DNA of 64,000 nucleotides from JAFGKK01 sp964521085 (GCA_964521085.1 CAZFPL010000005.1:1-64000), one strand, 5' to 3'. Counted from the first letter of the stretch, positions 34,948-44,606 are shown. Notes: generated by a model not told the origin, from the sequence alone. Numbers and translations are program-made.

Positions 34948-36474
34948 CTATAGGAGGAAAACGGTGCACACGCTTACCGCTACAAGGAGCAGGCCCAGCG
35001 GGAGAAGCAGCTTCCGCATCACATCCCCATCCCCCTGCCCGCCACCATAACCGACGGCTCCCACGCCGATCTTCGCAGGGGAAAGGACGGAACCTACGGC
35101 GCCGCCGCTGGTTTGCGCGGCCAGGAGGATCTTCTCCTCCACGCCGAGTGTCCGCGCCATCTGTTGTTGCAGGGGCGCAAACAGTAAATTGGAATTGGTG
35201 TTGCTTCCGGTGAGGAAAGCGCCGAGCGCACCCAGCCACGGCGCGACGGCTGGAAATGCGGCGCCGACGGATGCACTCAAACCTTCCGCCAGACGCGCGG
35301 TCATACCGGAATAGGAAAGAATCGTCGATACTCCGACCATGAAGAGAATTCCGATCGAGACCGGAGCAGCCTGCCGCAGGGTTTTCTGCAGGATCCTTCC
35401 CGCCGCCTTCGGTTGATACCACCCCCAGTGCCGGAACCAAAGGAACACGCCCGCCGACGCGTACAGAAGCAATGCCCCGGGATGTGCCAGCGGCGCGAGA
35501 CCGCTTCCGCTTTCGGCAGCGGTGGTGTATCCAAGGGATGTGCTCGCCTCCGGAAGCGAAAACCTCCACTCATACGCCGCCATGGCTTCGCGCAGAGGGC
35601 CGATCCATCGCGCGCACAATATGATGCCGATCAAGAGGATGTAGCTTGACAGGCCCAGCATGAATTTTCGGTCGAAGGCATATGGCGTGGATGTATCCCG
35701 CTTCCGAAGAAGACGGCCCGCGGCGAAGATCACCACTAATCCGATCAATCCGCCCCCCAATGAAGCCACTTGCCAAAAGCCGGAAATGGCCAGGAGATAT
35801 TGTGTCGCCGCCATCGCCGATCCTGCAAAAAGGATGATCGGAAGCAGCCGCAGGAATTCGCCCTTTTCAGAAATCCAGAATCCGATCATGACACCCGAGA
35901 GCAGACAGAGGACTCCCAGTATGAGGGCCGAGGGTGCCGCGAGAATTTCCGCTCCAAGCCGGCTGGCGGACATCAAAGCCTGGAAGGACGTTCCCAAGGA
36001 TCCGAACGTTACCGCCCAGGCATGCCCGATGAAGGGCAGAACAACGGCCTGGACGGGGGTGAAACCGACGGCCAACAGGAGGGGAGCGGTGATCACCACC
36101 GGCACGCCAAAACCGCCGGCTCCCTGCAGGAAGGATGCGAAAGCCCACGCGAGAAGCAATCCGCGGAGGCTCTTCCACGGCACAGCGCCTGACAGTCCAT
36201 TGCCGATGGCCTGGATGGCGCCGGCCTCCTCGCACACAACATAGAACAACAACGCGCCCCACACGATGGGCAGCACATCGAGCGCCAGGAGCAGAGCCTT
36301 GGCCTGGGAGATGACGAACGCGGCGAATCCCAATCCAAAAACAAACACCGCGATGACCAGAGTCCACCCCCAAGCCGCGACCCCGGTCCGGATCAGGTTC
36401 CATCGAAACCCGATCATGAGAAGCAGGATGACCAGGAGAGGTGATGCGGAGAGGAAAATCCTCAAAGGATTCAT
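34948..36474 (-). CDS. lldP: L-lactate permease
   Basis: 508 aa, about 13 transmembrane helices. The hallmark stretches of the LctP family are present: FLQGAGGFGVPVVI, GHAWAVTFGSLGTSF, and near the end LTGSNTNSNLLFAPLQ and AQTSGGAVGSVLSPAKI. The family imports lactate (and glycolate) with protons across the cytoplasmic membrane. Next to lar genes and a D-2-hydroxyacid dehydrogenase this points to use of both lactate isomers. No regulator such as LldR is nearby. Confidence 0.93.
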   Translation of the reverse strand: MNPLRIFLSASPLLVILLLMIGFRWNLIRTGVAAWGWTLVIAVFVFGLGFAAFVISQAKALLLALDVLPIVWGALLFYVVCEEAGAIQAIGNGLSGAVPWKSLRGLLLAWAFASFLQGAGGFGVPVVITAPLLLAVGFTPVQAVVLPFIGHAWAVTFGSLGTSFQALMSASRLGAEILAAPSALILGVLCLLSGVMIGFWISEKGEFLRLLPIILFAGSAMAATQYLLAISGFWQVASLGGGLIGLVVIFAAGRLLRKRDTSTPYAFDRKFMLGLSSYILLIGIILCARWIGPLREAMAAYEWRFSLPEASTSLGYTTAAESGSGLAPLAHPGALLLYASAGVFLWFRHWGWYQPKAAGRILQKTLRQAAPVSIGILFMVGVSTILSYSGMTARLAEGLSASVGAAFPAVAPWLGALGAFLTGSNTNSNLLFAPLQQQMARTLGVEEKILLAAQTSGGAVGSVLSPAKIGVGAVGYGGGQGDGDVMRKLLLPLGLLLVAVSVCTVFLL

Positions 36475-36658
36475 GGCTCGGGGATGGGGAGAATGGATAT
36501 GGGTTCCGCACCCGTTAAGGATGGATTAAATAGGATTGAAAAACGGACGGCGTAGGGCATTCGTAGGTTTTCCGTCGGACGTCTGACGTGTACGGTTTCC
36601 ACAGGTATGTTAACCTACATCCTAGAAGGGCAATTCTCTCTTCTTCTCCTCCTTTTCG

Positions 36659-36685
36659 AGAGCCGGGGTCGGCGTCCCCGGCTCT
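36659..36685. terminator. Hairpin after the P-type ATPase gene
   Basis: 10-bp perfect stem AGAGCCGGGG/CCCCGGCTCT with a 7-nt loop, about 30 nt past the ATPase stop on the minus strand. No T-run follows on that strand, so termination is uncertain. Confidence 0.4.
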
Positions 36686-36713
36686 TGTGATTCTATCCAC
36701 AGACGGTGGAGCC

Positions 36714-39521
36714 TTACGCCCGGGACGCACGCCGGCGCAGGATCCATTTATACAGCTCGTTGGCGACCGAATCTGCAAAAGCAAACGGTAGCAGGATGAT
36801 CCAATCCTGCCATCCCAGCGGAATGGTGTTGAAGATCGGATCCAGGAAGGGGATGTATATGACTCCCAGCAGGAGTAATAACGAACTCCCGACCGCCAGC
36901 AGCATCCACCGGTTGGAGGTAACCCCGATCTGGAAAACAGAAAGCCGTTCCGACCGGACGGTGAATGCGCGCACGAGCTCGGAGAGGACCAGCGTCACAA
37001 ACGCCACGGTCTGCGCGCCGGCCAGGTTGCCGGGGTACCGCTGTAATCCGATGAGAAACGACCCCAGGATGGCGGCGGTCATCACCGATGCCTGGATGAC
37101 GACGCCGAGGAGCAACTCGCGGTTGATGATCGGCTCCTTCGCAGGGCGGGGCGGCCGCTGCATGACGTCCGGATCGCCTTTTTCCATCCCAAGCGCCAGC
37201 GCGGGCGCGCCGTCGGTAACCAGGTTCAGCCACAGCAGTTGGATCGGGCGCAACGGCAGCGGCAATCCTCCAAGCATCGAAAGCAGGACGATCAGGATCT
37301 CGCCGATGTTACACGAGATAAGGTAATAGACGAACTTGCGTATATTCGAATAGATGATCCGGCCTTCTTCGATGGCCGACACGATGCTGACGTAGTTATC
37401 GTCGGTCAGCACCATGTCCGCGGTCTCCTTGGAAACGTCGGTTCCGGTGATCCCCATCGCGATCCCAATATCCGCGCGCTTCAGCGCCGGCGCGTCGTTC
37501 ACCCCGTCGCCGGTCATCGCCACCACATGCCCGCGCAAACGCAGCGCCTCGACGATCTTCACCTTGTGCTGGGGGGAGACGCGGGCGTACACGCCGATCC
37601 GGTCCGTCTGCGCCGCGATTTCGGCCTCGGTCATCTTATCCAGCTCCGCGCCCGCCAGGACCTCCTGCCCCTCCCCCAGCAGGTTGATCTGCTCGCCGAT
37701 CGCCCGCGCGGTATCCGGGTAATCTCCGGTGACCATCACCGTCCGCAGGCCGGCCTCGCGTGCCGTCTTTATCGCCGCCGCAACTTCCGGACGCGGTGGG
37801 TCGATCATCCCCAGCATCCCGACGAACACCATATCCTTTTCCACGGCTTCCACAGCCGCCGCCTCGGGTTTCTTCGGGAAATTCCGGTACGCGCCCCCCA
37901 GCACCCGCAGCGCTTGCCGCGCCATCCCGTCATTGGCATCCAGCACCGCCTGCCGCCGTTCGGGCGTCAACGGTTCCTCGGATCCGTTTTCGCGGATCCG
38001 GGTGCACAATTCCAAAACGACATCGGGAGCGCCCTTCATGCAGGCGACCCAGCCGGCGGAATCCGAACGCCGCGTGGTCGGCACAGGATGGATGGTGGTC
38101 ATGCGCTTGCGCGCCGAGTCGAACGGGATCTCTCCTTGGCGCGGCATTTCCCGCTCAAGCTCCTCCCGCCGGATCCCGGCTTTCGCCGCCGCCACAATCA
38201 GCGCGCCTTCGGTCGGATCCCCGATCATGCGCCAGGTCTTTTCGCCCTCCGCCTCGCCGCTTTCCTCCAGCCGGGCGTCGTTGCACAGCGCCGCTCCCCG
38301 CAGAAGCAGGTACACATCCGGATCCTGGGCGGGCAGGAATGCCGCGCCGTCCCGACGGAAGATACCAATTGTCGGATCATGATCGCTTTCGACGGCGAAT
38401 TCCCCCCCGCACGCCCAACCGCGGGTGACGGTCATTTCGTTCTGGGTGAGGGTGCCGGTTTTATCCGAGCAGATCACCGTTGCGCTGCCCAGGGTTTCCA
38501 CCGCCGCGAGTTTCCGGATCAGCGCGTGCCGGTTGACCATGCGCTGCATTCCAAGCGCCAGGCAGATCGTCACCACCGCTGGCAGTCCCTCCGGGACGGC
38601 GGCGATCGCCAGGCTGACCGCGGTCATGAACAGATCCACAATTTTGGATTGATAAGCCGATAGATAGGCGCCGATGCCCCGGGTGAAGATGATCGCCGGC
38701 GAGGTATCCCGCACAATCCCCAATATGAAGATCGCGCCGCAAATGCCTAACGCCGCCATCCCCAATGAGCGTGCCAGTTCATCCAGCCGCCGCTGCAGCG
38801 GGGTGGGTTCCTCCTCGTAGGTCTGCAGCATCTGCGCGATCATGCCGATCTGGGTGTGCATGCCCGTTGCCACGACCAGCCCCCTGCCGCGTCCGTAGGT
38901 GATCATCGAGCTCATGAAGGCGGAGTTGGTGCGGTCTCCAACAGGAATATCCTTGTCCAGAACGACATCCGAATCCTTTTGAACGGGGTGGGATTCCCCG
39001 GTCAGCGCCGACTCATCAATCTTCAGGTTGACGCTCTCCACCAGCCGCAGATCGCCCGGGACGTAATTGCCCGCTTCGAGAAAGACGATATCGCCGGGCA
39101 CCAGCTCGCGGGCGGGGATGATCTGTTGCTGCCCGTCGCGGATCACCAGCGCGTTCGGGGCGGCCATTTTCCGCAGCGCGGCAATCGCCTGCTCGGCCCG
39201 GCTTTCCTGAACGACGCCCAAGACGGCGTTCAGAACGACGATCGCCAGGATCGCCGCCGCGTCCACGTACTCGCCGAGCAGGATGGAAACCACCGCCGCC
39301 ACGATCAACAGGATGATGAGGAAGTTGTTGAACTGCGCCAGGAGCAGTTGCAGGAATCCGGGACGGGGCCGTTCCTGCAATTCGTTCGGGCCGACCGCAG
39401 CCAGCCGTTCGCGAACCTGCTCGCCGGTAAGCCCGTTGTGGATATGCGTATCCAGCTGGTCAGCCAGGTGTTCGATGCTGCTGCTGTGGATCTCGGGGAT
39501 CTTAACATCCGACGAATTCAT
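36714..39521 (-). CDS. P-type cation-transporting ATPase (P2A, probable Ca2+)
   Basis: 935 aa. Actuator TGES in LTGESHPV (about 177), PEGLP in the fourth helix (IAAVPEGLPAVV), phosphorylation motif DKTGTLTQNE (Asp near 353), KGAPDVVLELC nucleotide-binding region, TGDYPDTA and MTGDGVNDAPALKRADIG. The N-terminal cation-ATPase domain (GLTGEQVRERLAAVGPNEL) and the C-terminal helices fit the SERCA/PMCA-like P2A class. It probably exports Ca2+ (Mn2+ also possible). The start is ATG 39521; the TTG one codon earlier is not needed. There is no Shine-Dalgarno. Confidence 0.9.
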   Translation of the reverse strand: MNSSDVKIPEIHSSSIEHLADQLDTHIHNGLTGEQVRERLAAVGPNELQERPRPGFLQLLLAQFNNFLIILLIVAAVVSILLGEYVDAAAILAIVVLNAVLGVVQESRAEQAIAALRKMAAPNALVIRDGQQQIIPARELVPGDIVFLEAGNYVPGDLRLVESVNLKIDESALTGESHPVQKDSDVVLDKDIPVGDRTNSAFMSSMITYGRGRGLVVATGMHTQIGMIAQMLQTYEEEPTPLQRRLDELARSLGMAALGICGAIFILGIVRDTSPAIIFTRGIGAYLSAYQSKIVDLFMTAVSLAIAAVPEGLPAVVTICLALGMQRMVNRHALIRKLAAVETLGSATVICSDKTGTLTQNEMTVTRGWACGGEFAVESDHDPTIGIFRRDGAAFLPAQDPDVYLLLRGAALCNDARLEESGEAEGEKTWRMIGDPTEGALIVAAAKAGIRREELEREMPRQGEIPFDSARKRMTTIHPVPTTRRSDSAGWVACMKGAPDVVLELCTRIRENGSEEPLTPERRQAVLDANDGMARQALRVLGGAYRNFPKKPEAAAVEAVEKDMVFVGMLGMIDPPRPEVAAAIKTAREAGLRTVMVTGDYPDTARAIGEQINLLGEGQEVLAGAELDKMTEAEIAAQTDRIGVYARVSPQHKVKIVEALRLRGHVVAMTGDGVNDAPALKRADIGIAMGITGTDVSKETADMVLTDDNYVSIVSAIEEGRIIYSNIRKFVYYLISCNIGEILIVLLSMLGGLPLPLRPIQLLWLNLVTDGAPALALGMEKGDPDVMQRPPRPAKEPIINRELLLGVVIQASVMTAAILGSFLIGLQRYPGNLAGAQTVAFVTLVLSELVRAFTVRSERLSVFQIGVTSNRWMLLAVGSSLLLLLGVIYIPFLDPIFNTIPLGWQDWIILLPFAFADSVANELYKWILRRRASRA

Positions 39522-39570
39522 CAAGGAGACAAGTACCGCCTTTCCGGGGAATCCGCTTCTCGGAAATCAT

Positions 39571-39594
39571 CCCCGTATATTGTGCTATACGGGG
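39571..39594. promoter_or_regulatory. Perfect 9-bp palindrome between divergent P-type ATPase and murJ
   Basis: CCCCGTATA, 6-nt centre, TATACGGGG, followed by AATTTTAT. It lies in the 146-bp divergent intergenic space; it could be an operator or a hairpin. Confidence 0.4.
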
Positions 39595-39654
39595 AATTTT
39601 ATCATCGGATGCGCAAGCGATCGCGCTCCGGCCGGGAACGGAAAGCATTATTGC

Positions 39655-39660
39655 TATAAT
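39655..39660 (+). promoter_or_regulatory. Extended -10 box for murJ, leaderless geometry
   Basis: TGC-TATAAT followed by 7 nt and the ATG at 39668, with no Shine-Dalgarno. Confidence 0.5.
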
Positions 39661-39667
39661 CCAGCCC

Positions 39668-41263
39668 ATGGCTTCCAATCCCTCCTCCGCCGCCCGCTCC
39701 ATCACCCGGTCCGCCGTAGTCGTCATGATCGGCCTGGTCCTTTCCCAAATAGTCGGCCTCTTGAAGACCATCGTGGTCGCTCACGCATTTGGAACCAGCG
39801 CCGATTACGATGCATTCACTGCCGCCAACCGCCTGCCGGAGTTCCTGTTTACGCTGATCGCCGGCGGCGCATTGGCGTCGGCGTTCCTACCGACGTATAC
39901 CGCGTTCCTGGTGGAGGAAAAAAGGAAGGAAGCCGACCGGCTTGCCTCCGCCGTCGGAAGCTGGCTGTTCATCCTGCTGGCAGCGGGTTCCGCCCTGTGC
40001 GCGCTGCTGGCCCCTCAGCTGGTGCAGTACGTCGTCGCGCCCGGGTACACGGATCCGGCGAAGATTCAAACCACCGTCGCGCTGCTTCGTATTCTGCTGC
40101 TGTGCCCGGCGGTCTTCGGAGTCAGCGGTCTGATAATGGGGATTCTCAACGCCCATCACCGTTTTTTCTTCTCGGCGCTGGCGCCGATGTTCTATTCGCT
40201 GGGCTGGATCGCGGGCGTTCTGCTGCTTGCGCCGTCGATGGGAATATTCGGCCTGGCCTGGGGGGTGGTTGCCGGCGCGGTGATGCATTTCGCGGTGCAA
40301 CTGCCCGCGCTGATTTCCCTCCGCCCCGCCCTTCGGTTTGTGTTGGACGCCGCCAACCCCGCCGTTCGAAATGTCGTGCGCCTAATGACTCCGCGAGTGA
40401 TCGGTCAGTCGGCGGTCCAGCTTAACTTCCTGGTGAACACAATCCTCGCTTCGAGCCAGCCGGAGGGCAGCCAGTCCGCTCTCACGATTGCCTTCGCCCT
40501 GATGCTTATGCCGGAGATCGCCATCGCGCAGGCCGCCGGCACGGCCGCCTTCCCGACGCTTTCCGCGCAGGTCAGCCGCGGACAGCATGATCAGATGCGC
40601 ACGACCCTGGCCGCCGTCTTGCGGGGAATTTTCTTCCTGGCACTCCCGGCCGCCGTGGGGATGATCCTCCTGGCCAGGCCGATCATCCGGATGATTTTCG
40701 AACGCGGCGCCTTTGACGCGCATTCCACCGATATGGTGGTGTGGGCGCTTTGCTTCTTCACCCTCGGGCTGGTCGCGCATTCCCTGTTGGAGGTCCTCGC
40801 CCGCGCTTTTTATGCCATGCAGGATACGGTCTCCCCCGTATCGGTCAGCGTCGGCGGCATGGTCCTCAACGTCGCCCTGAGCCTGGTGTTGGTCTCAATT
40901 TTCTACGGACTCGGCTGGATGCCCCATGGTGCGCTGGCGCTCGCCAACTCCCTGGCCACGATCGTCGAGATGACCGTGCTGATCATCCTCCTGCGGAAAA
41001 AAATCCAATGGCTCTTGGATCGCACGGGGTGGCTGAGCCTGGGGCGCACCGTACTCGCGTCCGCTCTGCTGGCAGCCGCTTTGGGAATCTGGTGCAACAC
41101 GACGCAATCCGCCTCGATTTGGCTCGTCGGGCTGGGAGGAATCCTCCTCGGCGTGTTCGTTTACGGAGCGGCGAGTCTCGTGTTCGGTTCCCCTGAAGCG
41201 CGGTCTACGCTGCAGGCGGTATACGCCAAACTTCGACCGGTTGTCGGGACCTCAAAGCCTTAA
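39668..41263 (+). CDS. murJ: Lipid II flippase MurJ
   Basis: 531 aa, about 14 transmembrane helices. MVF/MurJ signatures: an N-terminal SxxxGLLKTIVVAHAFGTSADYDAF, RLPEFLFTLIAGGALASAFLPTY, then PRVIGQSAVQLNFLVNTILAS and a C-terminal region around LLARPIIRMIFERGAFDAHST. MurJ exports lipid II for peptidoglycan synthesis. It is divergent from the P-type ATPase. The mRNA is probably leaderless (-10 box 7 nt before the ATG). Confidence 0.93.
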   Translation: MASNPSSAARSITRSAVVVMIGLVLSQIVGLLKTIVVAHAFGTSADYDAFTAANRLPEFLFTLIAGGALASAFLPTYTAFLVEEKRKEADRLASAVGSWLFILLAAGSALCALLAPQLVQYVVAPGYTDPAKIQTTVALLRILLLCPAVFGVSGLIMGILNAHHRFFFSALAPMFYSLGWIAGVLLLAPSMGIFGLAWGVVAGAVMHFAVQLPALISLRPALRFVLDAANPAVRNVVRLMTPRVIGQSAVQLNFLVNTILASSQPEGSQSALTIAFALMLMPEIAIAQAAGTAAFPTLSAQVSRGQHDQMRTTLAAVLRGIFFLALPAAVGMILLARPIIRMIFERGAFDAHSTDMVVWALCFFTLGLVAHSLLEVLARAFYAMQDTVSPVSVSVGGMVLNVALSLVLVSIFYGLGWMPHGALALANSLATIVEMTVLIILLRKKIQWLLDRTGWLSLGRTVLASALLAAALGIWCNTTQSASIWLVGLGGILLGVFVYGAASLVFGSPEARSTLQAVYAKLRPVVGTSKP

Positions 41264-41425
41264 GAAACGCAAGTCGGCTTGTATAAAAAATTTCGATTTA
41301 TCAATAGGGGAGATTGCTTCGCCGGACCGGGGGTAAAGTCGCCGCCCGTCCTCGCCCCGCAACGCGAGGGCAGGCGAAAAAGGTACAGGGAGGAGTGCGA
41401 GGACTTCCCGCTTGAATCGGCCGCC

Positions 41426-41863
41426 CTAGCTGGCCATCATGATGAGTGTGACGGTGATCCCCACCAACACACCGATAATCACCTCGCCCGGCGTATGCCC
41501 CAGCAACTCCTTCAGGTTCTCTTCTTTCAACGGGTGCCCATGGGCCAGATCGTCGATGATGGCGTTGATCACCCGTGCATGTTCCCCTGCCTGGCGCCTT
41601 ACTCCCGCCGCGTCATAGAGGACGATCATGGAGATCGCTATGCTTAGGGCAAACTCGGGAGAGTCAAACCCCATCAGGATCCCGATGGCGATCGTCGCGG
41701 CGGTGATGATGGCCGAGTGGGTGGAGGGCATGCCGCCGGCGCTGAAAAACCAGGACCATGCCCACTCCCGCGTGCGCAGATATTGAATGAACGGCTTGCT
41801 GAATTGCGCAACAAACCATGCAACCACCACGCACTGCAATACCTTATTCTGAAAAATCTCCAT
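41426..41863 (-). CDS. Divergent PAP2 family protein (DUF212)
   Basis: 145 aa with several transmembrane helices. Motifs GGMPSTHSA and VLYDAAGVRRQAGEHA are characteristic of the divergent PAP2 (YuiD/DUF212) family. The PAP2-like phosphatase role is inferred from the fold; no substrate is known. It is 19 nt downstream of xseB in the same direction, so it may be part of the xseA-xseB transcript. Confidence 0.9.
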   Translation of the reverse strand: MEIFQNKVLQCVVVAWFVAQFSKPFIQYLRTREWAWSWFFSAGGMPSTHSAIITAATIAIGILMGFDSPEFALSIAISMIVLYDAAGVRRQAGEHARVINAIIDDLAHGHPLKEENLKELLGHTPGEVIIGVLVGITVTLIMMAS

Positions 41864-41882
41864 GACCGGTTAATCCTTCCTG

Positions 41883-42119
41883 TCACTCATCTTGCGCAGG
41901 TTCACCGGCGGACTTCCCCAATTCCCGAATCCGGAGTTCGGCCTTATCGAGCAAGCCCGCACACATTTTCGCCAGTGTCTGCCCCCGTTCGTACAACGCC
42001 AAGGCCTCCTCCAGTGGGATCTCGCCGGATTCGAGTTTGGCGACGATCTCCTGCAGCTCGGCATAGGCCTTCTCATAACTCGGTCCCCGGTCGGAAGTTT
42101 TTTTCGTTTTGGGGGGCAT
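41883..42119 (-). CDS. xseB: Exodeoxyribonuclease VII small subunit
   Basis: 78 aa. The conserved core SYEKAYAELQEIVAKLESGE followed by IPLEEALALYERGQ and LAKMCAGLLDKAELRI matches XseB over its whole length. The small subunits bind the coiled coil of XseA to form ExoVII, which degrades single-stranded DNA. It lies 42 nt after the xseA stop in the same direction. Confidence 0.93.
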   Translation of the reverse strand: MPPKTKKTSDRGPSYEKAYAELQEIVAKLESGEIPLEEALALYERGQTLAKMCAGLLDKAELRIRELGKSAGEPAQDE

Positions 42120-42161
42120 TATGAACGCTCCTCTCCGGCAATCCCGGATTGTGGGAATTAC

Positions 42162-43394
42162 CTACCCTTCGGCGGAGGTTTTCGTTTTCCCCTCCGAGCG
42201 GGCATGCAGGCTTCCATCCGTCACTTGAATCCGAAGCAACGCCCCCGCCGGGGCATGGTTCACGGATCGCACCAGGCGGCCGTCGGCGTCGCGCCACACC
42301 AAGGCATACCCCCGGTCGAGGACCTTGGCCGGGCCCATTCCATCCAGAACCCGCGCCAGCCCCGCCAATCCCGTGCGCTGCAGGGAAACCCGGGTGCGGA
42401 TGGCGGCATCCGCCCGGCGCGAGAAATCATCGACCTGTTGGCGGATATTCTGCAAGTGGTGAATCGGCGAGACCGCCCGCAACCGGATTTCCATCGAGCG
42501 CTGGAGATCCCGCTTCTCGCGCAGAAGGGAATCGATCCGGAGGACCATGCGGCGCCGGTGCTGGGCAAGCTCCTGCTCGAGATCCTCTCGGTTCGGCGAA
42601 GCCAGCTCCGCCGCCGCGGAAGGAGTGGGAGCGCGCAAATCGGCCGCGAAATCCGCCAGCGTGAAATCCGTTTCATGCCCCACACCGGTGATGACGGGCG
42701 TCTGCATCCCGGCGATCGCCCGGATCACTTCTTCGTTGTTGAACGCCCACAGATCTTCGATACTGCCGCCGCCGCGGACCAACAGGACCACATCCGGCTT
42801 CGCGCGGTCAGCTGCCCGCAGCGCAGAACAGATTTGCCTGGGTGCATCTTCCCCCTGAACCGAAGTGGGTGCAAACAGAACTTCGGCGACCGGGAACCTC
42901 CGCGCCAGCACGGTTTGGACATCCTGCCAGGCCGCCCCGATGGGTGAGGTGACGACTGCGATCTTCTTCGGCCAGCGTGGAATCGGACGCTTCCGCTGCG
43001 GATCGAAAATCCCCTCGGATTCCAGTTTGGCTTTCAAGCGGAGAAATTCGGCGTATAGTTCGCCCTGTCCGGAAAGCTGGAGATAATCGACATACAGTTG
43101 GTATTGGCCGCCCGCTTCATACAGACTGATGTGCCCGTGGGCTTCCACCGCCTCCCCTTCCCGCGGAAGCGAAACCCGCGCGGCGGCATCGCGCCACATC
43201 ACGCAGCGGATTGAGGCGGAGGAATCTTTGAGTGTGAAATAAAAATGTCCGGATGCGGGCCGTGACACCCCGGAAACCTCACCGCCGACCCACACATCCT
43301 GCAGGCTTGGATCGTTTTCCAGCGCCAAACGCGCCAGGCGGTTGATCTCCGTGACCGACAGACAGTTCGAATGAAAAAGGGGAAGTTGTTGCAT
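42162..43394 (-). CDS. xseA: Exodeoxyribonuclease VII large subunit
   Basis: 410 aa. An N-terminal OB-fold with GHFYFTLKD, then the catalytic region VVTSPIGAAWQDVQTVLARR, RGGGSIEDLWAFNNEEV and VGHETDFTLADFAADLRAPT, then a long coiled coil for XseB binding and the C-terminal RGYALVWR strand. Length is usual (400-450). On the minus strand a candidate extended -10 (TGGTACAAT) lies about 22 nt before the ATG. It heads xseA-xseB-DUF212. Confidence 0.94.
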   Translation of the reverse strand: MQQLPLFHSNCLSVTEINRLARLALENDPSLQDVWVGGEVSGVSRPASGHFYFTLKDSSASIRCVMWRDAAARVSLPREGEAVEAHGHISLYEAGGQYQLYVDYLQLSGQGELYAEFLRLKAKLESEGIFDPQRKRPIPRWPKKIAVVTSPIGAAWQDVQTVLARRFPVAEVLFAPTSVQGEDAPRQICSALRAADRAKPDVVLLVRGGGSIEDLWAFNNEEVIRAIAGMQTPVITGVGHETDFTLADFAADLRAPTPSAAAELASPNREDLEQELAQHRRRMVLRIDSLLREKRDLQRSMEIRLRAVSPIHHLQNIRQQVDDFSRRADAAIRTRVSLQRTGLAGLARVLDGMGPAKVLDRGYALVWRDADGRLVRSVNHAPAGALLRIQVTDGSLHARSEGKTKTSAEG

Positions 43395-43463
43395 GAATCC
43401 GCCGTAATTAATGGGATTGTACCAAGTTTTCCGCCCGAGTATGTTTCACCCGGCCGCGTGGAT

Positions 43464-43492
43464 AAAAAAACCCCGCTTGGAAGCGGGGTTTT
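43464..43492 (-). terminator. Rho-independent terminator of the ATP-grasp ligase gene
   Basis: 12-bp perfect stem (AAAACCCCGCTT and complement) with a tiny loop; on the minus strand it is followed by a run of T (43464-43470 on the plus strand is A7). It begins 15 nt after the stop codon at 43507. Confidence 0.85.
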
Positions 43493-43506
43493 GTCGGACG
43501 GAAAGT

Positions 43507-44550
43507 TTACGCCATCACCATCACCGGTTCGGGGATTTCCGCCGGGATGGCGAAGCGGGTCGAAGCCAGGTCGAGGATCCGCGCGATGGTCTGGCCGTAA
43601 TCGTACCCGGCCGCCCGGGCGGAGCGGGCGAACCCGCCTTCCATGGTGATGTCGGGATTCGAGTTGACGTCGACCACGTAGGGGATGCCGTCCCGCACGC
43701 GTAAATCCACGCGGCCGTAATCGCGCACGCGCAACGACCGTTGGGTGCGGCGGCAAACCCCCTCGATCCTGCGGCGGAGCTCGTCATCCACCGGCGCGGG
43801 GCAGCGCACCGATGTGAGCAGGTACGCCTCCGAAGCCGGATCCCACTTGGCGTCGAAGCTGCACAGACGGTCGTGATAATCCGGAAAGACCGAATAGTCG
43901 ATGCACGCCAGGGGCAGGACATCCAACCGTTCGTTTCCCCACAGCGAGACGTTGTATTCCGTCCCGTCGATGAAATCCTCCACCAGGGCTTTGCAGTGAT
44001 AGGTGTCCAGAACATATTCCACGCGCTTCCGCAGTTCGTCCGAGTTATCCACCACGGATTCGCGGGTGATCCCGAAGGAGCAATGCTCGGTGGCCGGTTT
44101 CACCAGCGCCGGGAACCGCACCCACCCGTTGCGCGCCGGCCGCGAATACACGGCCGCTTGCGGCGTTGGAATCCGGTGTCTGCGCAGAATTTCCTTGGTT
44201 ACGACTTTGTCTTCCGTAATGTTCAGGCACCACGCATCGGATCCGGTGTATGCAAAACCCAATCGTTCCAGGATCGGCGGAATCGCATCATAGGCGTTTG
44301 GTTCGCCGTCCAATCCTTCGCACCAGTTAAATACGATACATTCCCTGGGATCAAAACCGCGCAGTGCGCCTTCGATATCACGCCGAACGGGGATCGAAGT
44401 GGCTTCCATGCCAAGCGATGTCAAACCGTACTTCATTCTTGTCACCGCTTGCTCGGCAGCTTCGATGTCTGCCGGAGTCCAATCGCTCATCACATTGTGA
44501 AGGATCAAGACCGAATACGGATTATAAATTTCTTTCGCGTTTCGTCTCAT
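43507..44550 (-). CDS. D-Ala-D-Ala-ligase-like ATP-grasp enzyme (1)
   Basis: 347 aa. ATP-grasp ligase signatures: FNWCEGLDGEPNAYDAIPP, LGFAYTGSDAWCLNITEDKV, FPALVKPATEHCSFGI for the ATP-binding lysine, VEDFIDGTEYNVSLWGNERL and the metal-binding DVNSNPDITMEGGF. These match the D-Ala-D-Ala ligase superfamily but the substrate is not fixed by sequence. GGAG is close to ATG 44550. It has its own promoter and terminator and lies next to a second ligase-like gene, an acetyltransferase and a lysine 2,3-aminomutase homologue, which suggests that it joins amino acids in a shared pathway. Confidence 0.8.
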   Translation of the reverse strand: MRRNAKEIYNPYSVLILHNVMSDWTPADIEAAEQAVTRMKYGLTSLGMEATSIPVRRDIEGALRGFDPRECIVFNWCEGLDGEPNAYDAIPPILERLGFAYTGSDAWCLNITEDKVVTKEILRRHRIPTPQAAVYSRPARNGWVRFPALVKPATEHCSFGITRESVVDNSDELRKRVEYVLDTYHCKALVEDFIDGTEYNVSLWGNERLDVLPLACIDYSVFPDYHDRLCSFDAKWDPASEAYLLTSVRCPAPVDDELRRRIEGVCRRTQRSLRVRDYGRVDLRVRDGIPYVVDVNSNPDITMEGGFARSARAAGYDYGQTIARILDLASTRFAIPAEIPEPVMVMA

Positions 44551-44606
44551 GTTTCTCCTGAGAGTGTCTCTGCCTTTTCGGCTCGACTATCTCCTATATC
44601 ATTTTT

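Noticed and set aside
37239..38663. 474-codon forward open frame inside the P-type ATPase
   Set aside because: Shadow of the ATPase; no domain recognised.
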